Assembly (NCBI RefSeq): GCF_000009625.1
Contig: NC_002678.2
Location: 3,070,001 to 3,134,000, forward strand
Origin: Mesorhizobium japonicum MAFF 303099
Lineage (GTDB): Bacteria; Pseudomonadota; Alphaproteobacteria; Rhizobiales; Rhizobiaceae
Reading direction: 5' to 3'
DNA: 64,000 bases
Shown: positions 1 through 8,858 of the stretch, piece by piece
Layout of the letters: each line of letters opens with the position of its first letter
Numbering within the stretch: position 1 is the stretch's first letter
Program-made: the position numbers and the translations under genes
The notes under the pieces: generated by a model
Seen by the model: the letters and a program-made list of their open reading frames with translations, nothing else
Database searches by the model: none
Told to the model about the DNA's origin: nothing

Positions 1-24
1 TTCGCATGACCCCAGGAGAACAAT

Positions 25-58
25 GCAAAAGGCCGCCCGGTTGTTCCGGGCGGCCTTT
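25..58 (-). terminator. Intrinsic terminator after the RND permease gene
   Basis: A 13-bp perfect stem (28-40 pairs with 46-58, loop TTGTT) reads on the minus strand as a GC-rich hairpin followed by TTTT. It lies just downstream of the stop codon of the efflux permease and should end that transcript. Confidence 0.85.
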
Positions 59-80
59 GCCGTTCAGATGGGAAGCCTGC

Positions 81-3000
81 CTACTCGGCGGCTTTTGGAA
101 AGGCGATCGCGGGTTCCGCGTCGACATCCGCTGCCGGCGCGTCCGACGAGATCTCGCCCTTGCCGCGCCGGAACAGCCGGCTGATCAAGCCGCGCCGTGC
201 GCCTGGCTTGACCTTGGCGCGGGTGAACACCATCAGCATCGACGGCGTCACCACCAATGTCAGCACCGTCGCGAAGGACAGGCCGAAGACGATCGCCGAG
301 GACAGCGAAATCCACCATTGCGTCGACGGCGCGTTGATCGTCGTCTCGTGATGGAAGATTTCCAGCCCGAGGCCGAAGGCGATCGGCAGCACGCCGAGAA
401 TGGCCGACACGGCCGTCAGCACCACCGGTCGCGCGCGCTCGCGGCAGGTCTGCAGCACTGCATCCATCTTGTCCCAGCCTTCTTCGCGCAACCGGTCATA
501 GGTGTCGATCAGCACGATGTTGTTGTTCACCACCACGCCGGCCAGCGCGATGACGCCGATGCCCGACATGACGATGCCAAACGTCTCGCCTGTTATCAGC
601 AGTCCCAGGAACACGCCGATCGTCGCCATGACGACGCAGGACAGCACGAGCCAGACGCTGGTAAACTTGTTGAACTGCGCCAGAAGCACCAGGAAGATCA
701 GGAAGATCGCCGCGCCGAAGGCCTTGCTGAGGAAGGCACTGGCTTCGGCGCTGTCCTCATTCGAACCGGCCAGTTTCCAGCGTATGCCGCTGCCGAGATT
801 CATGTCGGCGACGGCCTGGGTGACCTCCTGCTGCACGGTGGCGACCTGGGTGCCGGCGGTGACGTTGGCCTGCACCACCACGGTGCGGGCGCCGTCGATG
901 CGGTTGAGGATGCCGACGCTTGGCTTGGCCTTGCGGACGACGAAGTTCGAGATCGGCACCGATCCTTGCGAGGTCTGCACCCTGAGCTCGTCGAGCGTCG
1001 ACAGCGTGCGCCGGTCTTCCGGCAAGCGCAGCCGGATGTCGACCGCCTTGTCGGCTCCGGCAGGCCGGTATTCCGACAGCTTCAGGCCGTTGGTAACGAG
1101 CTGCACCACCGTCCCGACCGAGGTCGGGCTGATGCCATACTGGGCAGCCTTGGCGCGGTCGACCTCGAGTGCCCAGTCGACGCCGGGCGGCGGCAGTCCG
1201 TCGGAAATGTCGATGACGCCGGGCACCTTGGCAATGCGCGCCGCCACCGCACGCGCCTTCTCGTCCAGTCCCTTGGGATCGATGGCCGAAAGCCTGATCT
1301 GGATCGGCTTGCCGGTCGGCGGGCCGGCTTCCGGCACGCGGACCTCGACGTCGACGCCGGGAATGCCGGCCATGACGCCGCGCAGGTCGTTCAGGATCTG
1401 GTTCGCCGATTTGCGCTCGCGCCAGTCGATGAATTCGTACTGGATGACGCCGACGACATCCTCGGGCACATCCTGGCCGCCGCCCTGGGACTTGCCGACG
1501 CGGGTATAGACCGACTTCAGGCCCGGCCAGCCGAGCAGCCGGTTTTCGGCGATCTTGGTCGCTGTGTCCATTTCGGCCAGTGAGAGGTTGCCGCGGGCAT
1601 GCACGTAGAGCAGGCCGTAGTCGGGTTCCACGCTCGGGAAGAACTCGACGCCGGCGCCATATTTCGAATAGCCAACGAAGATGCCTACCAGCAACATCAC
1701 GGTCAGCACCATCACGGTGATGGGGAAACGCACCGCCTGCTTGACGACAGCCATGTACCAGCCGTCGCGATTGCCATCCTCATGATGCTGAGGCGCCTTG
1801 GCGAAGATCGCCCCAAGCGTCGGTGCGAAGACCAGCGCATACAGCATCGACGCCGAGAGCGTGACGATCAGCGTGATCGGCATGTACTTCATGAAGTCGC
1901 CGATGATGCCCGGCCAGAACAGCAGCGGCGAGAAGGCGGCGATGCGCGTCATCGTCGCCGCGATGACCGGACCGGCCATGCGCTTGGCGGCAAGCGCGAA
2001 GGCTTCCTGCTTCGGCATGCCTTCGCTCATCCGCCGTTCGGCGAATTCGGTGACGATGATGGCGTCGTCGACCAGCATGCCGACCGCCAGGATAAGGCTG
2101 AACAGCACGATCATGTTGATCGTGTAGCCCATCATCGCCAGGAGCAGGATGCCGATCAGGAAGGACGACGGGATGGCGAGGCCGATGAGCAGCGAGGCAC
2201 GGCCGGACAGCGCGTAGAGGATGACGATGAACACCAGGATGACGGCGATCATCACATGGTTCTGCAGGTCACCCAGCAGCTGGTTGACGAAGACCGACTT
2301 GTCCTGCGTGTAGGTGACGTGCATCCCCTCGGGCATGGTCTTGACGAAGGCGTCGGACACCGCCCTCACCTTGGTGAGCGTGTCGATCAGATTGGCGCCG
2401 ATGCGCTTCTTGACCTCGATGGCGATGGCCGGCTTGCCGTTGAGGCGCGTGATCGTCGTGGCGTCGGCGAAGGTCGAGCGGATCGTCGCGATGTCCTTGG
2501 CCTGCACCACGGCATTGGGGCCGGCAACCACGGGCAGCGCCGCGACATCCTCCGGCGTCTCGATCAGCGACGGCACCTTGACGGCGTATTTGCCTTGCGA
2601 GCCCTCGATGTTGCCGGCGGCGACCAGGCTGTTGGAAGCGCCGACGGCGCCGATCAGCTGGTCGAGCTGCAGCCCGTAGGAAGACAGTTTCATCGGATCG
2701 ATGACGACCTCGACGAGATCGTCGCGGGAGCCCTGCAGAGAGCCTTCGAGAACGCCGGGCACTTCCTCGATGCGGTCACGCAGTTCACGCGCCGCGGCGG
2801 CCAGCACGCGTTCGGGCAATTCGCCCGACAATGTGACGACGAGCACCGGGAATTCGGAAATGTTGACCTCGGTGACGACAGGCTCCTCGGCCGCTTGCGG
2901 CAGGTCGGCCTTGCCGTCCTGCACCTTGGAGCGCGTATCCTGCAGCGCCGTCGCCAGATTGGTCTGCGGCTGGAATTCGACCAGCACATAGCCACCGCCC

Positions 3001-3257
3001 TGGAAGGCGGCCGAGCGCATTTCCTTGAGGCCTTTCAGGCTTTTCAGCTTGCTTTCCATCGGCCGCAGCAGAAGACGCTCGGAATCCTCCGGCGAGATGC
3101 CTTGATAGATCAGGCTGACATACATCATCGGAATCGGAACGTCGGGTTCCGCTTCCTTCGGCGTCGACTGATAGGCGACCCAGCCTGCAATCAGCAGGAA
3201 GACCAGGACCGAGATGGTCAGGCGGGCATTGTTGATTGCGAGTCTGACGATATCCAT
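81..3257 (-). CDS. RND-family efflux pump inner-membrane permease
   Basis: This 1058-residue protein is the proton-driven inner-membrane pump of a tripartite efflux system. Its length fits the AcrB/HAE1 family. The first membrane helix lies near residues 13-30, a large periplasmic domain follows, then a block of helices containing GMLVDDAIIVTEF, which carries the paired aspartates of the proton relay. A second periplasmic domain and a second helix block follow, including GVVVNNNIVLIDTYDRLREE. The C-terminus is charged and ends in AAE. It lies 76 bp downstream of the adaptor gene on the same strand, so the two probably form one operon. No TolC-like outer-membrane gene is visible here, so the pump probably uses one encoded elsewhere. 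The substrate cannot be read from the sequence. Confidence 0.93.
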   Translation of the reverse strand: MDIVRLAINNARLTISVLVFLLIAGWVAYQSTPKEAEPDVPIPMMYVSLIYQGISPEDSERLLLRPMESKLKSLKGLKEMRSAAFQGGGYVLVEFQPQTNLATALQDTRSKVQDGKADLPQAAEEPVVTEVNISEFPVLVVTLSGELPERVLAAAARELRDRIEEVPGVLEGSLQGSRDDLVEVVIDPMKLSSYGLQLDQLIGAVGASNSLVAAGNIEGSQGKYAVKVPSLIETPEDVAALPVVAGPNAVVQAKDIATIRSTFADATTITRLNGKPAIAIEVKKRIGANLIDTLTKVRAVSDAFVKTMPEGMHVTYTQDKSVFVNQLLGDLQNHVMIAVILVFIVILYALSGRASLLIGLAIPSSFLIGILLLAMMGYTINMIVLFSLILAVGMLVDDAIIVTEFAERRMSEGMPKQEAFALAAKRMAGPVIAATMTRIAAFSPLLFWPGIIGDFMKYMPITLIVTLSASMLYALVFAPTLGAIFAKAPQHHEDGNRDGWYMAVVKQAVRFPITVMVLTVMLLVGIFVGYSKYGAGVEFFPSVEPDYGLLYVHARGNLSLAEMDTATKIAENRLLGWPGLKSVYTRVGKSQGGGQDVPEDVVGVIQYEFIDWRERKSANQILNDLRGVMAGIPGVDVEVRVPEAGPPTGKPIQIRLSAIDPKGLDEKARAVAARIAKVPGVIDISDGLPPPGVDWALEVDRAKAAQYGISPTSVGTVVQLVTNGLKLSEYRPAGADKAVDIRLRLPEDRRTLSTLDELRVQTSQGSVPISNFVVRKAKPSVGILNRIDGARTVVVQANVTAGTQVATVQQEVTQAVADMNLGSGIRWKLAGSNEDSAEASAFLSKAFGAAIFLIFLVLLAQFNKFTSVWLVLSCVVMATIGVFLGLLITGETFGIVMSGIGVIALAGVVVNNNIVLIDTYDRLREEGWDKMDAVLQTCRERARPVVLTAVSAILGVLPIAFGLGLEIFHHETTINAPSTQWWISLSSAIVFGLSFATVLTLVVTPSMLMVFTRAKVKPGARRGLISRLFRRGKGEISSDAPAADVDAEPAIAFPKAAE

Positions 3258-3333
3258 GACTTATGCCTGTTGCTTTCGGGAGTGGCGAACGGACTGACGT
3301 CGCCGGGCAGGGCCCGGCGCCGGCCTCGCTGCG

Positions 3334-4509
3334 CTACTGCGTCCCGGCGGTGGCTTCGCCGATCAGCTTGTTGATGGTCGCTTGGTCGGCCTCGACCGGC
3401 TTGACCTCATCGCCTTCCTTCACCAGTTCCTGACCGGCAACGATGATGCGCGCATCGTCCGGGATGCCGCCAAGCACGAGGCCGGTCGGGGTGTCGTCGA
3501 CCAGGTCGATGGGGAAGAACGCCACTCTGTTGTCCTTGCCGACGGCGCGGATGCCCAGATCGCCCTTGTCGCCCAGTGTCACCACCGAGCGCGGCAGCAG
3601 GACCGCGTCGGTCGGCAGCGCGCTGAGCTGGATTTCCGCCGTCATGCCGGCCGGCACCGAGCCGTCGGCATTGGGGATGGCGACCTCGACGCGGAAGGTG
3701 CGGGTCGCCGACGACGCGTCGCGGCTGATATAGCGCACGGTGCCTTCGACGGTCTGGCCGCTGACCAGCCGGACGCCGGCCTTGTCGCCGATCTTGAGAT
3801 AGCCGAGGTCGCGCTCGCTGATCTCGCCGCGGGCGATCACCGGATCGAGCTTGAGGATGGTGGCCACCTCGCCGCCCTGCATGACGGAGCTGCCGAGTTC
3901 CACCGGTACCCGGTCGATGACGCCGTCAAACGGCGCCTTGACCTCGTTGCGGTCGAGTTCGGCCTGTGCGGTATCCAGCTGCGATTGCGCCAGGGTCAGA
4001 TTGGAGCGGGCGGTGTCGAGCTGCAGCTTGGGCAAATTGCCCGTCTTCATCAGCCGCAGCGACGCGTCCAGCTCGGCCTGGCGTTGCGCGACAAGCTGCT
4101 TGGCATTGTCGACCATCGAGATCTTTTCTTCCGCCGCCAGCATCAGCACCAGGTCGCCGGTCTTGACGTGATCGCCTTGCTTGACCGGCAGCTTGTCGAT
4201 GACGCCGGCGACGCGGGTTGCCAGAACCGCGCGCTTGTCTGCCTCGGTCAGGCCGGAAATGCGGATGGCGCGCGCATAGGTCCTGCGCGGCGGCGTCACC
4301 ACGGCAACGGTGCGCAGTGGCGCCTTCGGTTCGGCTTCCGCCGTCTTCGGCTTGCTCGCGTCCGCCGCCTTGCCCGGCTCGACTTCGGCCGCCTTGGCCT
4401 TGTTGGCCGCTACGCTGCCGACCGACGAGAACTCGCCTGTCGCCATCCACGCCGCGAAACCAATGAGCACAACAATGGCTGCAAGCTTGTGAAACCTGAT
4501 TTTAGGCAT
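3334..4509 (-). CDS. RND efflux periplasmic adaptor (HlyD/MFP family)
   Basis: The membrane-fusion subunit of the pump. It begins with a short basic segment and a hydrophobic anchor (KLAAIVVLIGFAAWMATG), then a linker rich in Ala, Lys and Glu. The barrel/lipoyl half-motif, an alpha-hairpin (residues roughly 140-190 with heptad character) and the second lipoyl half (APFDGVIDRVPVELGSSV) follow, then beta-barrel and membrane-proximal domains. I chose the ATG at 4509, which puts the anchor at the N-terminus. A longer frame opens with TTG at 4599 but adds 30 residues without a signal character. A TTGCACTGCAA palindrome lies upstream at 4636-4646. The gene precedes the permease on the same strand and is probably its operon partner. 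Confidence 0.9.
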   Translation of the reverse strand: MPKIRFHKLAAIVVLIGFAAWMATGEFSSVGSVAANKAKAAEVEPGKAADASKPKTAEAEPKAPLRTVAVVTPPRRTYARAIRISGLTEADKRAVLATRVAGVIDKLPVKQGDHVKTGDLVLMLAAEEKISMVDNAKQLVAQRQAELDASLRLMKTGNLPKLQLDTARSNLTLAQSQLDTAQAELDRNEVKAPFDGVIDRVPVELGSSVMQGGEVATILKLDPVIARGEISERDLGYLKIGDKAGVRLVSGQTVEGTVRYISRDASSATRTFRVEVAIPNADGSVPAGMTAEIQLSALPTDAVLLPRSVVTLGDKGDLGIRAVGKDNRVAFFPIDLVDDTPTGLVLGGIPDDARIIVAGQELVKEGDEVKPVEADQATINKLIGEATAGTQ

Positions 4510-4635
4510 CGTCGTTTTTTCCGTTGCGGGTTCGGTCAGCTCCGCGCCTTCATGACGCGGGCGCGTCGCCGATATGGGTGCGCGCCTGACCGTGTTCAAA
4601 TTGCCGTGATAGGCGAGCGCGTTTCTACATCAAAG

Positions 4636-4646
4636 TTGCACTGCAA
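4636..4646. promoter_or_regulatory. TGC-N3-GCA palindrome before the efflux adaptor
   Basis: TTGCACTGCAA is a perfect palindrome in the gap between the cytochrome and adaptor genes. A second TTGCAA half-site lies about 16 bp away, inside an AAAGTTGCA direct repeat (4632-4640 and 4657-4665). The core TGC-ACT-GCA resembles sites reported for PhaR-type regulators. The match may be chance; which regulator binds is unknown. Confidence 0.35.
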
Positions 4647-4670
4647 TATAGCCTTAAAGTTGCAAGACCA

Positions 4671-5276
4671 TTACGGCATCGGGCAAGGTGAACCCGCCGC
4701 CATCCAGTTTTCGATCGCTTGATAGGTCGCTTCGGCAGAGCCCGGAGCCGGCTCACGATCCGAGCCCGGCGCCCAGCCCCAGGCGACAAGTTTATCGTCG
4801 CGGACATGCAGCGCGACATCAGCCAGTTTGCGGTTGCCATTGCGCGCCGGATCCTTGATCTGGGCGCAGATTTCGGCCGAGGATTTACCGAACCAGGCCA
4901 TCTCGGCCGGCGCCAGATGCCAGCCCTCGGCGCCGGGCGGTCCGTGCAATGCATTGGAATTGCTGGAGAAATGGCAGGTTGTGCAGCGCAGGCCCGGATT
5001 GCCGAAGCCCGATTCGTCGGCGCCGCGCTGGACGTTGAAAGCGTGCACACGTGTGGCGCCATAATGCGCCCCCGACCAGCGCGGCCGGTCGTCCGCAACA
5101 TGACAATCGGCGCAGCGCGGATGTGAGAACACCGCATAGATCTTGTCCCATTCGGACAGGCCCTTGGCCATGTCTACCGTCGGGCTCGATGATGTCTGGC
5201 TCTCCTGAGCGGTTGCGAAAGGCGCCGCCGAAAACAAGATGGCAGCAGGCGTCAGCATGATGAGAAGCTTTTTCAT
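4671..5276 (-). CDS. Periplasmic diheme c-type cytochrome of the IorAB operon
   Basis: A 201-residue protein with a Sec signal peptide (MKKLLIMLTPAAILFSAAPFATA) and two CxxCH haem-binding motifs, CADCH near residue 56 and CTTCH near residue 98. It is probably exported and carries two covalent haems. Its ATG overlaps the iorB stop by 4 bp (ATGA), so translation is coupled. The context suggests that it takes electrons from the IorAB molybdenum hydroxylase, as the cytochromes encoded beside such dehydrogenases do. The partner and the final acceptor are inferred. Confidence 0.85.
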   Translation of the reverse strand: MKKLLIMLTPAAILFSAAPFATAQESQTSSSPTVDMAKGLSEWDKIYAVFSHPRCADCHVADDRPRWSGAHYGATRVHAFNVQRGADESGFGNPGLRCTTCHFSSNSNALHGPPGAEGWHLAPAEMAWFGKSSAEICAQIKDPARNGNRKLADVALHVRDDKLVAWGWAPGSDREPAPGSAEATYQAIENWMAAGSPCPMP

Positions 5277-7546
5277 GCGAAGGCCACCGTTGTCGACAGC
5301 GGCAGTGTGCGGATGCGCTTGCCGGTAAGCGCGAAGATGGCATTAGCCAGCGCCGGCGCCGCCGGCGGTGTGCCAACCTCGCCGACGCCACCCATCTTGT
5401 GGAAATTCTCCAGGATGGCGACTTCGAAGACCGGGCACTGGAAGATCCGCATGGCGTCGAAATCGTGGAAGTTCGACTGTTCGACCATGCCGTCGGCGAA
5501 GGTGATCTGCTGTCCCATTGCCGCCGACAGGCCATAGATGGCGGCGGAGATCAGCTGCGCCTCGATGATGCCCGGATCGAGCGCGGTGCCGACATCGGCG
5601 GCGATCCATACCTTCTCGATGCGGATGCCGGCCGGCGTGTCCGCCACCTGGACGATCTCGCCGACCCAGCTTCCGAAAGACAGCGTGAAGGCCATGCCCT
5701 TGGCCTTGTCGGCAGGCAGCGCCTCGCCCCATTTCGCCATCGCCGCGACTTTCTCCACCACCTTCACCGCCGAGGGATAGGCGGCCATCAATCTCTTGCG
5801 CATCTCGATCGGATCGATTTTGCCGGCGGTGGCAATCTCGTCCATGAACCCTTCATGGAAGAAGCCGTTGATAGAACTGCCGACCGAGCGCCAGAAGCCG
5901 ACGGGAATCGAGACGGGCGCCGCGACGCCGCTCACCCGATAGTTCGCAATGGTGTAGGGCTGGTCATAGGCCCCATCGACAATGGACTTGTCGGGACCGA
6001 CCGGCGGTATCGAGGGAAACAGCCGGCGCAAGGTGCTGGCGATCACCGACGGCGAGGCGATCTTCATGTCGACGGCGACCGGCATGCCGTCGTCGCCAAG
6101 CCGCGCCTGAAACTTGCCGACCGCGGCCGGCCGGTAGGCGTCGTGGCGCATGTCCTCTTCGCGCGTCCAGGTCACCTTGATTGGGCGCCCGCCTGTCTCC
6201 TTCGCCATCAACGCGGCGCAAAGCGAGAAGTCCATCTCGGTACGGCGGCCGAAACCGCCGCCCATGAAGGTGGTGTGGACAGTGACCTTGTCCTGCCCGA
6301 TGCCGACCGCATTGGCGCAAAGCTGGCGCAGCAGGGTCGGCGCCTGGTTGCCGCACCAGATGTCCAAGGCGCCATCCTTGAACCGCGCCGTCGCATTCAT
6401 CGGCTCCATGGTCGCATGCGCCAGATAGGGCACGGCATAGTCCGCCTCGACCATCCGTTCGCGCGGCGCGTCGGCGAAGGCGGTATCGACATCGCCATTG
6501 TCGCGCATTGCCGAACCCTTGGCGCCGAGCGCCTGTTTCAGCACGTCTGATATGGCGGCGCTGCCGAGCGGATATTCGGGCTCCGCCCACTGGGCGTCGA
6601 TGGCGTCGGCCGCCTTGAAGGCCGCCCAGGTATTTTGCGCGATGATGCCGAAGCCATGGCCGTAATTCGTCTCGAGCGGCACGATCTTGATCACGCCGGG
6701 CATTTTCTCGGCTTTGGCGAGATCCGCCTTGACTGGCTTGGCCCAGAAGCGCGGGCTCATCTTCACCGTGCCGTAGAGCATATCCGGCAGCCTGACATCG
6801 ATGCCGAAGATCGGCGCTCCGGTGACCTTGGCCAGCATGTCGATGCGCTTCTGCGGCTTTCCTAGCAGCTTCCAGTCGACTCTGTCCTTGAGCCTGACTT
6901 CGGCCGACGGCGCCATGGTGGCGGCAGCCGCGGCAACCGCGCCATAGGTCAGCGACTTGCCCGATGCCTTGTGCAGGATCGAACCGTTGGCTGTTTCCAG
7001 ATCGGCGGCGGCAACGCCGAGTTTCTGCGCCGCGGCCGCGATCAGCAGATGCCGGGCTGCGGCGCCCGCCTGGCGCATCTTGTCGAAACCATCACGCGCT
7101 GAAGCCGAACCGCCGGTGGCCTGGACAGCAAGGAACTTGCCGACCACACCGAGACCTGAGCGCACCGCTTGCGCCGTCATGCCCTCGTCGAAGAAGGCGA
7201 ACGGACCGCCCTCCTCGAGGATCGCCGCGTTGTAATAGGCGTAGGAGGCCGGGCCGTGCTCGACTTTGACCTGATCGAGACCGACATCGAGTTCTTCGGC
7301 GACCATGACGGCGAGCGTCGTCGAGATGCCTTGTCCCATCTCGGCGCGCGGCGCGACGATGGTGATGGTGTTGTCGGCGCCGATCTTCACATAGGGGTTG
7401 AAGGTCGCCTCGCCCTTGCCGAGATCGGCCTCGAGCGGGTTCGCAAACGGTTTGCGATAATAGTAGTAGCCGACGGCAACGCCGCCCGCGACAGCGGCCG
7501 CGCCGATCAGAAACGTGCGGCGGGCGATCTTTCCGACACTGGCCAT
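5273..7546 (-). CDS. iorB: Molybdopterin-binding large subunit, isoquinoline 1-oxidoreductase type (IorB-like)
   Basis: A 757-residue catalytic subunit of the xanthine-dehydrogenase superfamily that binds molybdopterin cytosine dinucleotide. The N-terminus carries a Tat-like signal (ARRTFLIGAAAVAGGVAVGY), so the folded enzyme is probably exported with IorA. Cofactor motifs include APRAEMGQG near residue 57 and FMGGGFGRRTEMDF in the middle, and the C-terminus has GVGEVGTPPAAPALANAI, with the glutamate typical of these hydroxylases. I chose the ATG at 7546 because it follows the iorA stop by two bases (TGACAATG). The frame opens much further upstream, but that part is a shadow of iorA. The substrate is unknown: the family hydroxylates N-heterocycles and oxidises aldehydes. 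Confidence 0.9.
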   Translation of the reverse strand: MASVGKIARRTFLIGAAAVAGGVAVGYYYYRKPFANPLEADLGKGEATFNPYVKIGADNTITIVAPRAEMGQGISTTLAVMVAEELDVGLDQVKVEHGPASYAYYNAAILEEGGPFAFFDEGMTAQAVRSGLGVVGKFLAVQATGGSASARDGFDKMRQAGAAARHLLIAAAAQKLGVAAADLETANGSILHKASGKSLTYGAVAAAAATMAPSAEVRLKDRVDWKLLGKPQKRIDMLAKVTGAPIFGIDVRLPDMLYGTVKMSPRFWAKPVKADLAKAEKMPGVIKIVPLETNYGHGFGIIAQNTWAAFKAADAIDAQWAEPEYPLGSAAISDVLKQALGAKGSAMRDNGDVDTAFADAPRERMVEADYAVPYLAHATMEPMNATARFKDGALDIWCGNQAPTLLRQLCANAVGIGQDKVTVHTTFMGGGFGRRTEMDFSLCAALMAKETGGRPIKVTWTREEDMRHDAYRPAAVGKFQARLGDDGMPVAVDMKIASPSVIASTLRRLFPSIPPVGPDKSIVDGAYDQPYTIANYRVSGVAAPVSIPVGFWRSVGSSINGFFHEGFMDEIATAGKIDPIEMRKRLMAAYPSAVKVVEKVAAMAKWGEALPADKAKGMAFTLSFGSWVGEIVQVADTPAGIRIEKVWIAADVGTALDPGIIEAQLISAAIYGLSAAMGQQITFADGMVEQSNFHDFDAMRIFQCPVFEVAILENFHKMGGVGEVGTPPAAPALANAIFALTGKRIRTLPLSTTVAFA

Positions 7547-7548
7547 TG

Positions 7549-8010
7549 TCAAAGCCCCGCCGTCTTGAGCGCTGCAGCCTTCCTGATGGCCGAGCGGATC
7601 TTCGGATAGGTGCCGCAGCGGCAGAGGTTGCCGCCCGTGGCGTTGTCGATGTCGGCGTCGCTCGGGTCGGCGACCTCGTCCAGCAGCGCCACCGCGCTCA
7701 TGATCTGGCCGGCCTGGCAATAGCCGCATTGCGCGACCTGTTCCTCCAGCCATGCCTGCTGCACAGGATGCAGCCTGTCCGCTGTGCCGATGCCTTCGAT
7801 GGTGGAGACAGCGCCGCTGACTTGGCCGACCGGAAGCGAGCAGGAGCGCACCGGTTGACCATCGACATGCACGGTGCAGGCGCCGCAGGCGGCAATGCCG
7901 CAGCCGAACTTCGGTCCGGTCTTGCCTATGAGATCGCGCAGCGCCCACAGCAGCGGCATGTCCGGATCGGCGTCGATGTCGAATGATTGCCCGTCGACGG
8001 TAAGGCGCAT
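7549..8010 (-). CDS. iorA: Small [2Fe-2S] subunit, isoquinoline 1-oxidoreductase type (IorA-like)
   Basis: A 153-residue iron-sulfur subunit partnering IorB. The N-terminal ferredoxin domain has the [17 protein letters not shown] motif with its downstream cysteine in VRSCSLP. The C-terminal domain has [11 protein letters not shown] and NLCRCGTY, giving the second [2Fe-2S] cluster. The ATG at 8010 (MRLTVDGQ) gives the usual family length; the frame extends 26 residues further upstream but that part has no family features. The gene has no signal peptide, so export would ride on the Tat signal of IorB. It heads the operon iorA-iorB-cytochrome c and faces a TetR gene. Confidence 0.92.
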   Translation of the reverse strand: MRLTVDGQSFDIDADPDMPLLWALRDLIGKTGPKFGCGIAACGACTVHVDGQPVRSCSLPVGQVSGAVSTIEGIGTADRLHPVQQAWLEEQVAQCGYCQAGQIMSAVALLDEVADPSDADIDNATGGNLCRCGTYPKIRSAIRKAAALKTAGL

Positions 8011-8080
8011 GGGGATACCCTTTGTTGTCGTCCACTGCCCGAGGGCGAAGAGCCCCTTGGGTCGCTTCGTCTTCAAACAG

Positions 8081-8107
8081 ATTGACAAATTACGTCATTT
8101 TGTCAAT
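8081..8107. promoter_or_regulatory. Inverted repeat between iorA and the tetR gene
   Basis: ATTGACAAA, nine bases, then TTTGTCAAT form a perfect 9-bp inverted repeat. Each arm holds TTGACA, so the site could also supply the -35 hexamers of both divergent promoters. It lies between a TetR gene and the operon it probably controls, which makes it a good operator candidate. Confidence 0.6.
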
Positions 8108-8134
8108 TGAGATTTTGCAGGATAATGTGGTTCC

Positions 8135-8734
8135 ATGAATCAGATCGAAGACATCGCCGCCGCCGACCCCAAACGCGTCCGTATCCTGGATGGCGCAATG
8201 AAGGTGTTTTTGGCCTATGGCTTCTCCCGCACCACCATGGACGACATCGCCCGCGCCGCCGACATGTCGCGACCGGCGCTTTATCTTCAGTTCAAGAACA
8301 AGACCGACATTTTCCGCGCCATCGCCATGATGGTGCTGTCGCGCTCGGTCGCGGCGGCAAAAATGGCTCTGGCCGGCGATGGTGCTTTCACCGAGCGCAT
8401 GATGCGGGCCATCGACGAGGCTTTCATCTCGATGATGAGCGCCGTCGTTGCCTCGCCTCATGGCGCCGAATTGCTGGACATGAAATCGAGCCTCGGCGAT
8501 CTGGTCGGATGCTGGCGCGGCGCTCTTGTCGAACATATCGCCGCCGCCATCCATGGCGAGGCGGCCAGGAACGGCGTCGATCTGGCGGCCAGGGGCCTGT
8601 CGGCGCAACTGCTTGCCGACATGCTGCTCGACGGGCTGGAAGGCATGAAGGCGCGGATCAGCGATCCCGAGGGGCAGCGGCAAGCGGCCGGCGCCCTGGT
8701 CAAGGTGATCGACCTGGCGCTGAAAGCTGGATGA
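8135..8734 (+). CDS. TetR/AcrR-family transcriptional regulator
   Basis: A 199-residue one-domain repressor. The N-terminal helix-turn-helix is clear: RILDGAMKVFLAYGFSRTTM, then DDIARAADMSRPALYLQFKN, ending in the usual aromatic-rich turn. The C-terminal ligand domain (residues ~70-199) shows no recognisable signature. The gene is divergent from iorA, and the 124-bp gap holds a 9-bp inverted repeat that is probably its operator. The simplest reading is a local repressor of the iorAB-cytochrome operon responding to a substrate of the enzyme. Control of the nearby efflux genes is possible but less likely. Confidence 0.88.
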   Translation: MNQIEDIAAADPKRVRILDGAMKVFLAYGFSRTTMDDIARAADMSRPALYLQFKNKTDIFRAIAMMVLSRSVAAAKMALAGDGAFTERMMRAIDEAFISMMSAVVASPHGAELLDMKSSLGDLVGCWRGALVEHIAAAIHGEAARNGVDLAARGLSAQLLADMLLDGLEGMKARISDPEGQRQAAGALVKVIDLALKAG

Positions 8735-8737
8735 AGC

Positions 8738-8842
8738 CTAGAGCGTTTCACCGTTTCATGGAAACGGCGAACCACTCTAACTCTTTGTTTTGACGCAATT
8801 CCAGACGGAAAACCGCTCACACTTCTCCTGGAATTGCTCTAG
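8738..8842. repeat. Two-hairpin intergenic repeat element with CTAGAGC ends
   Basis: A 105-bp element bounded by CTAGAGC and GCTCTAG. Inside, CCGTTTC-ATG-GAAACGG (8751-8767) and AATTCCAG...CTGGAATT (8797-8804 with 8828-8835) form two hairpins. It sits in the gap between convergent genes. The shape is that of the small mosaic palindromic elements dispersed through rhizobial genomes (RIME-like). It probably also acts as a transcription end for the tetR or patatin gene. Confidence 0.65.
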
Positions 8843-8858
8843 ACGTGTGGGGGTCCGG

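Noticed and set aside
1599..3374. A 591-codon plus-strand frame opposite the RND permease
   Set aside because: It is His/Arg/Asp-rich antisense translation of a well-supported gene.
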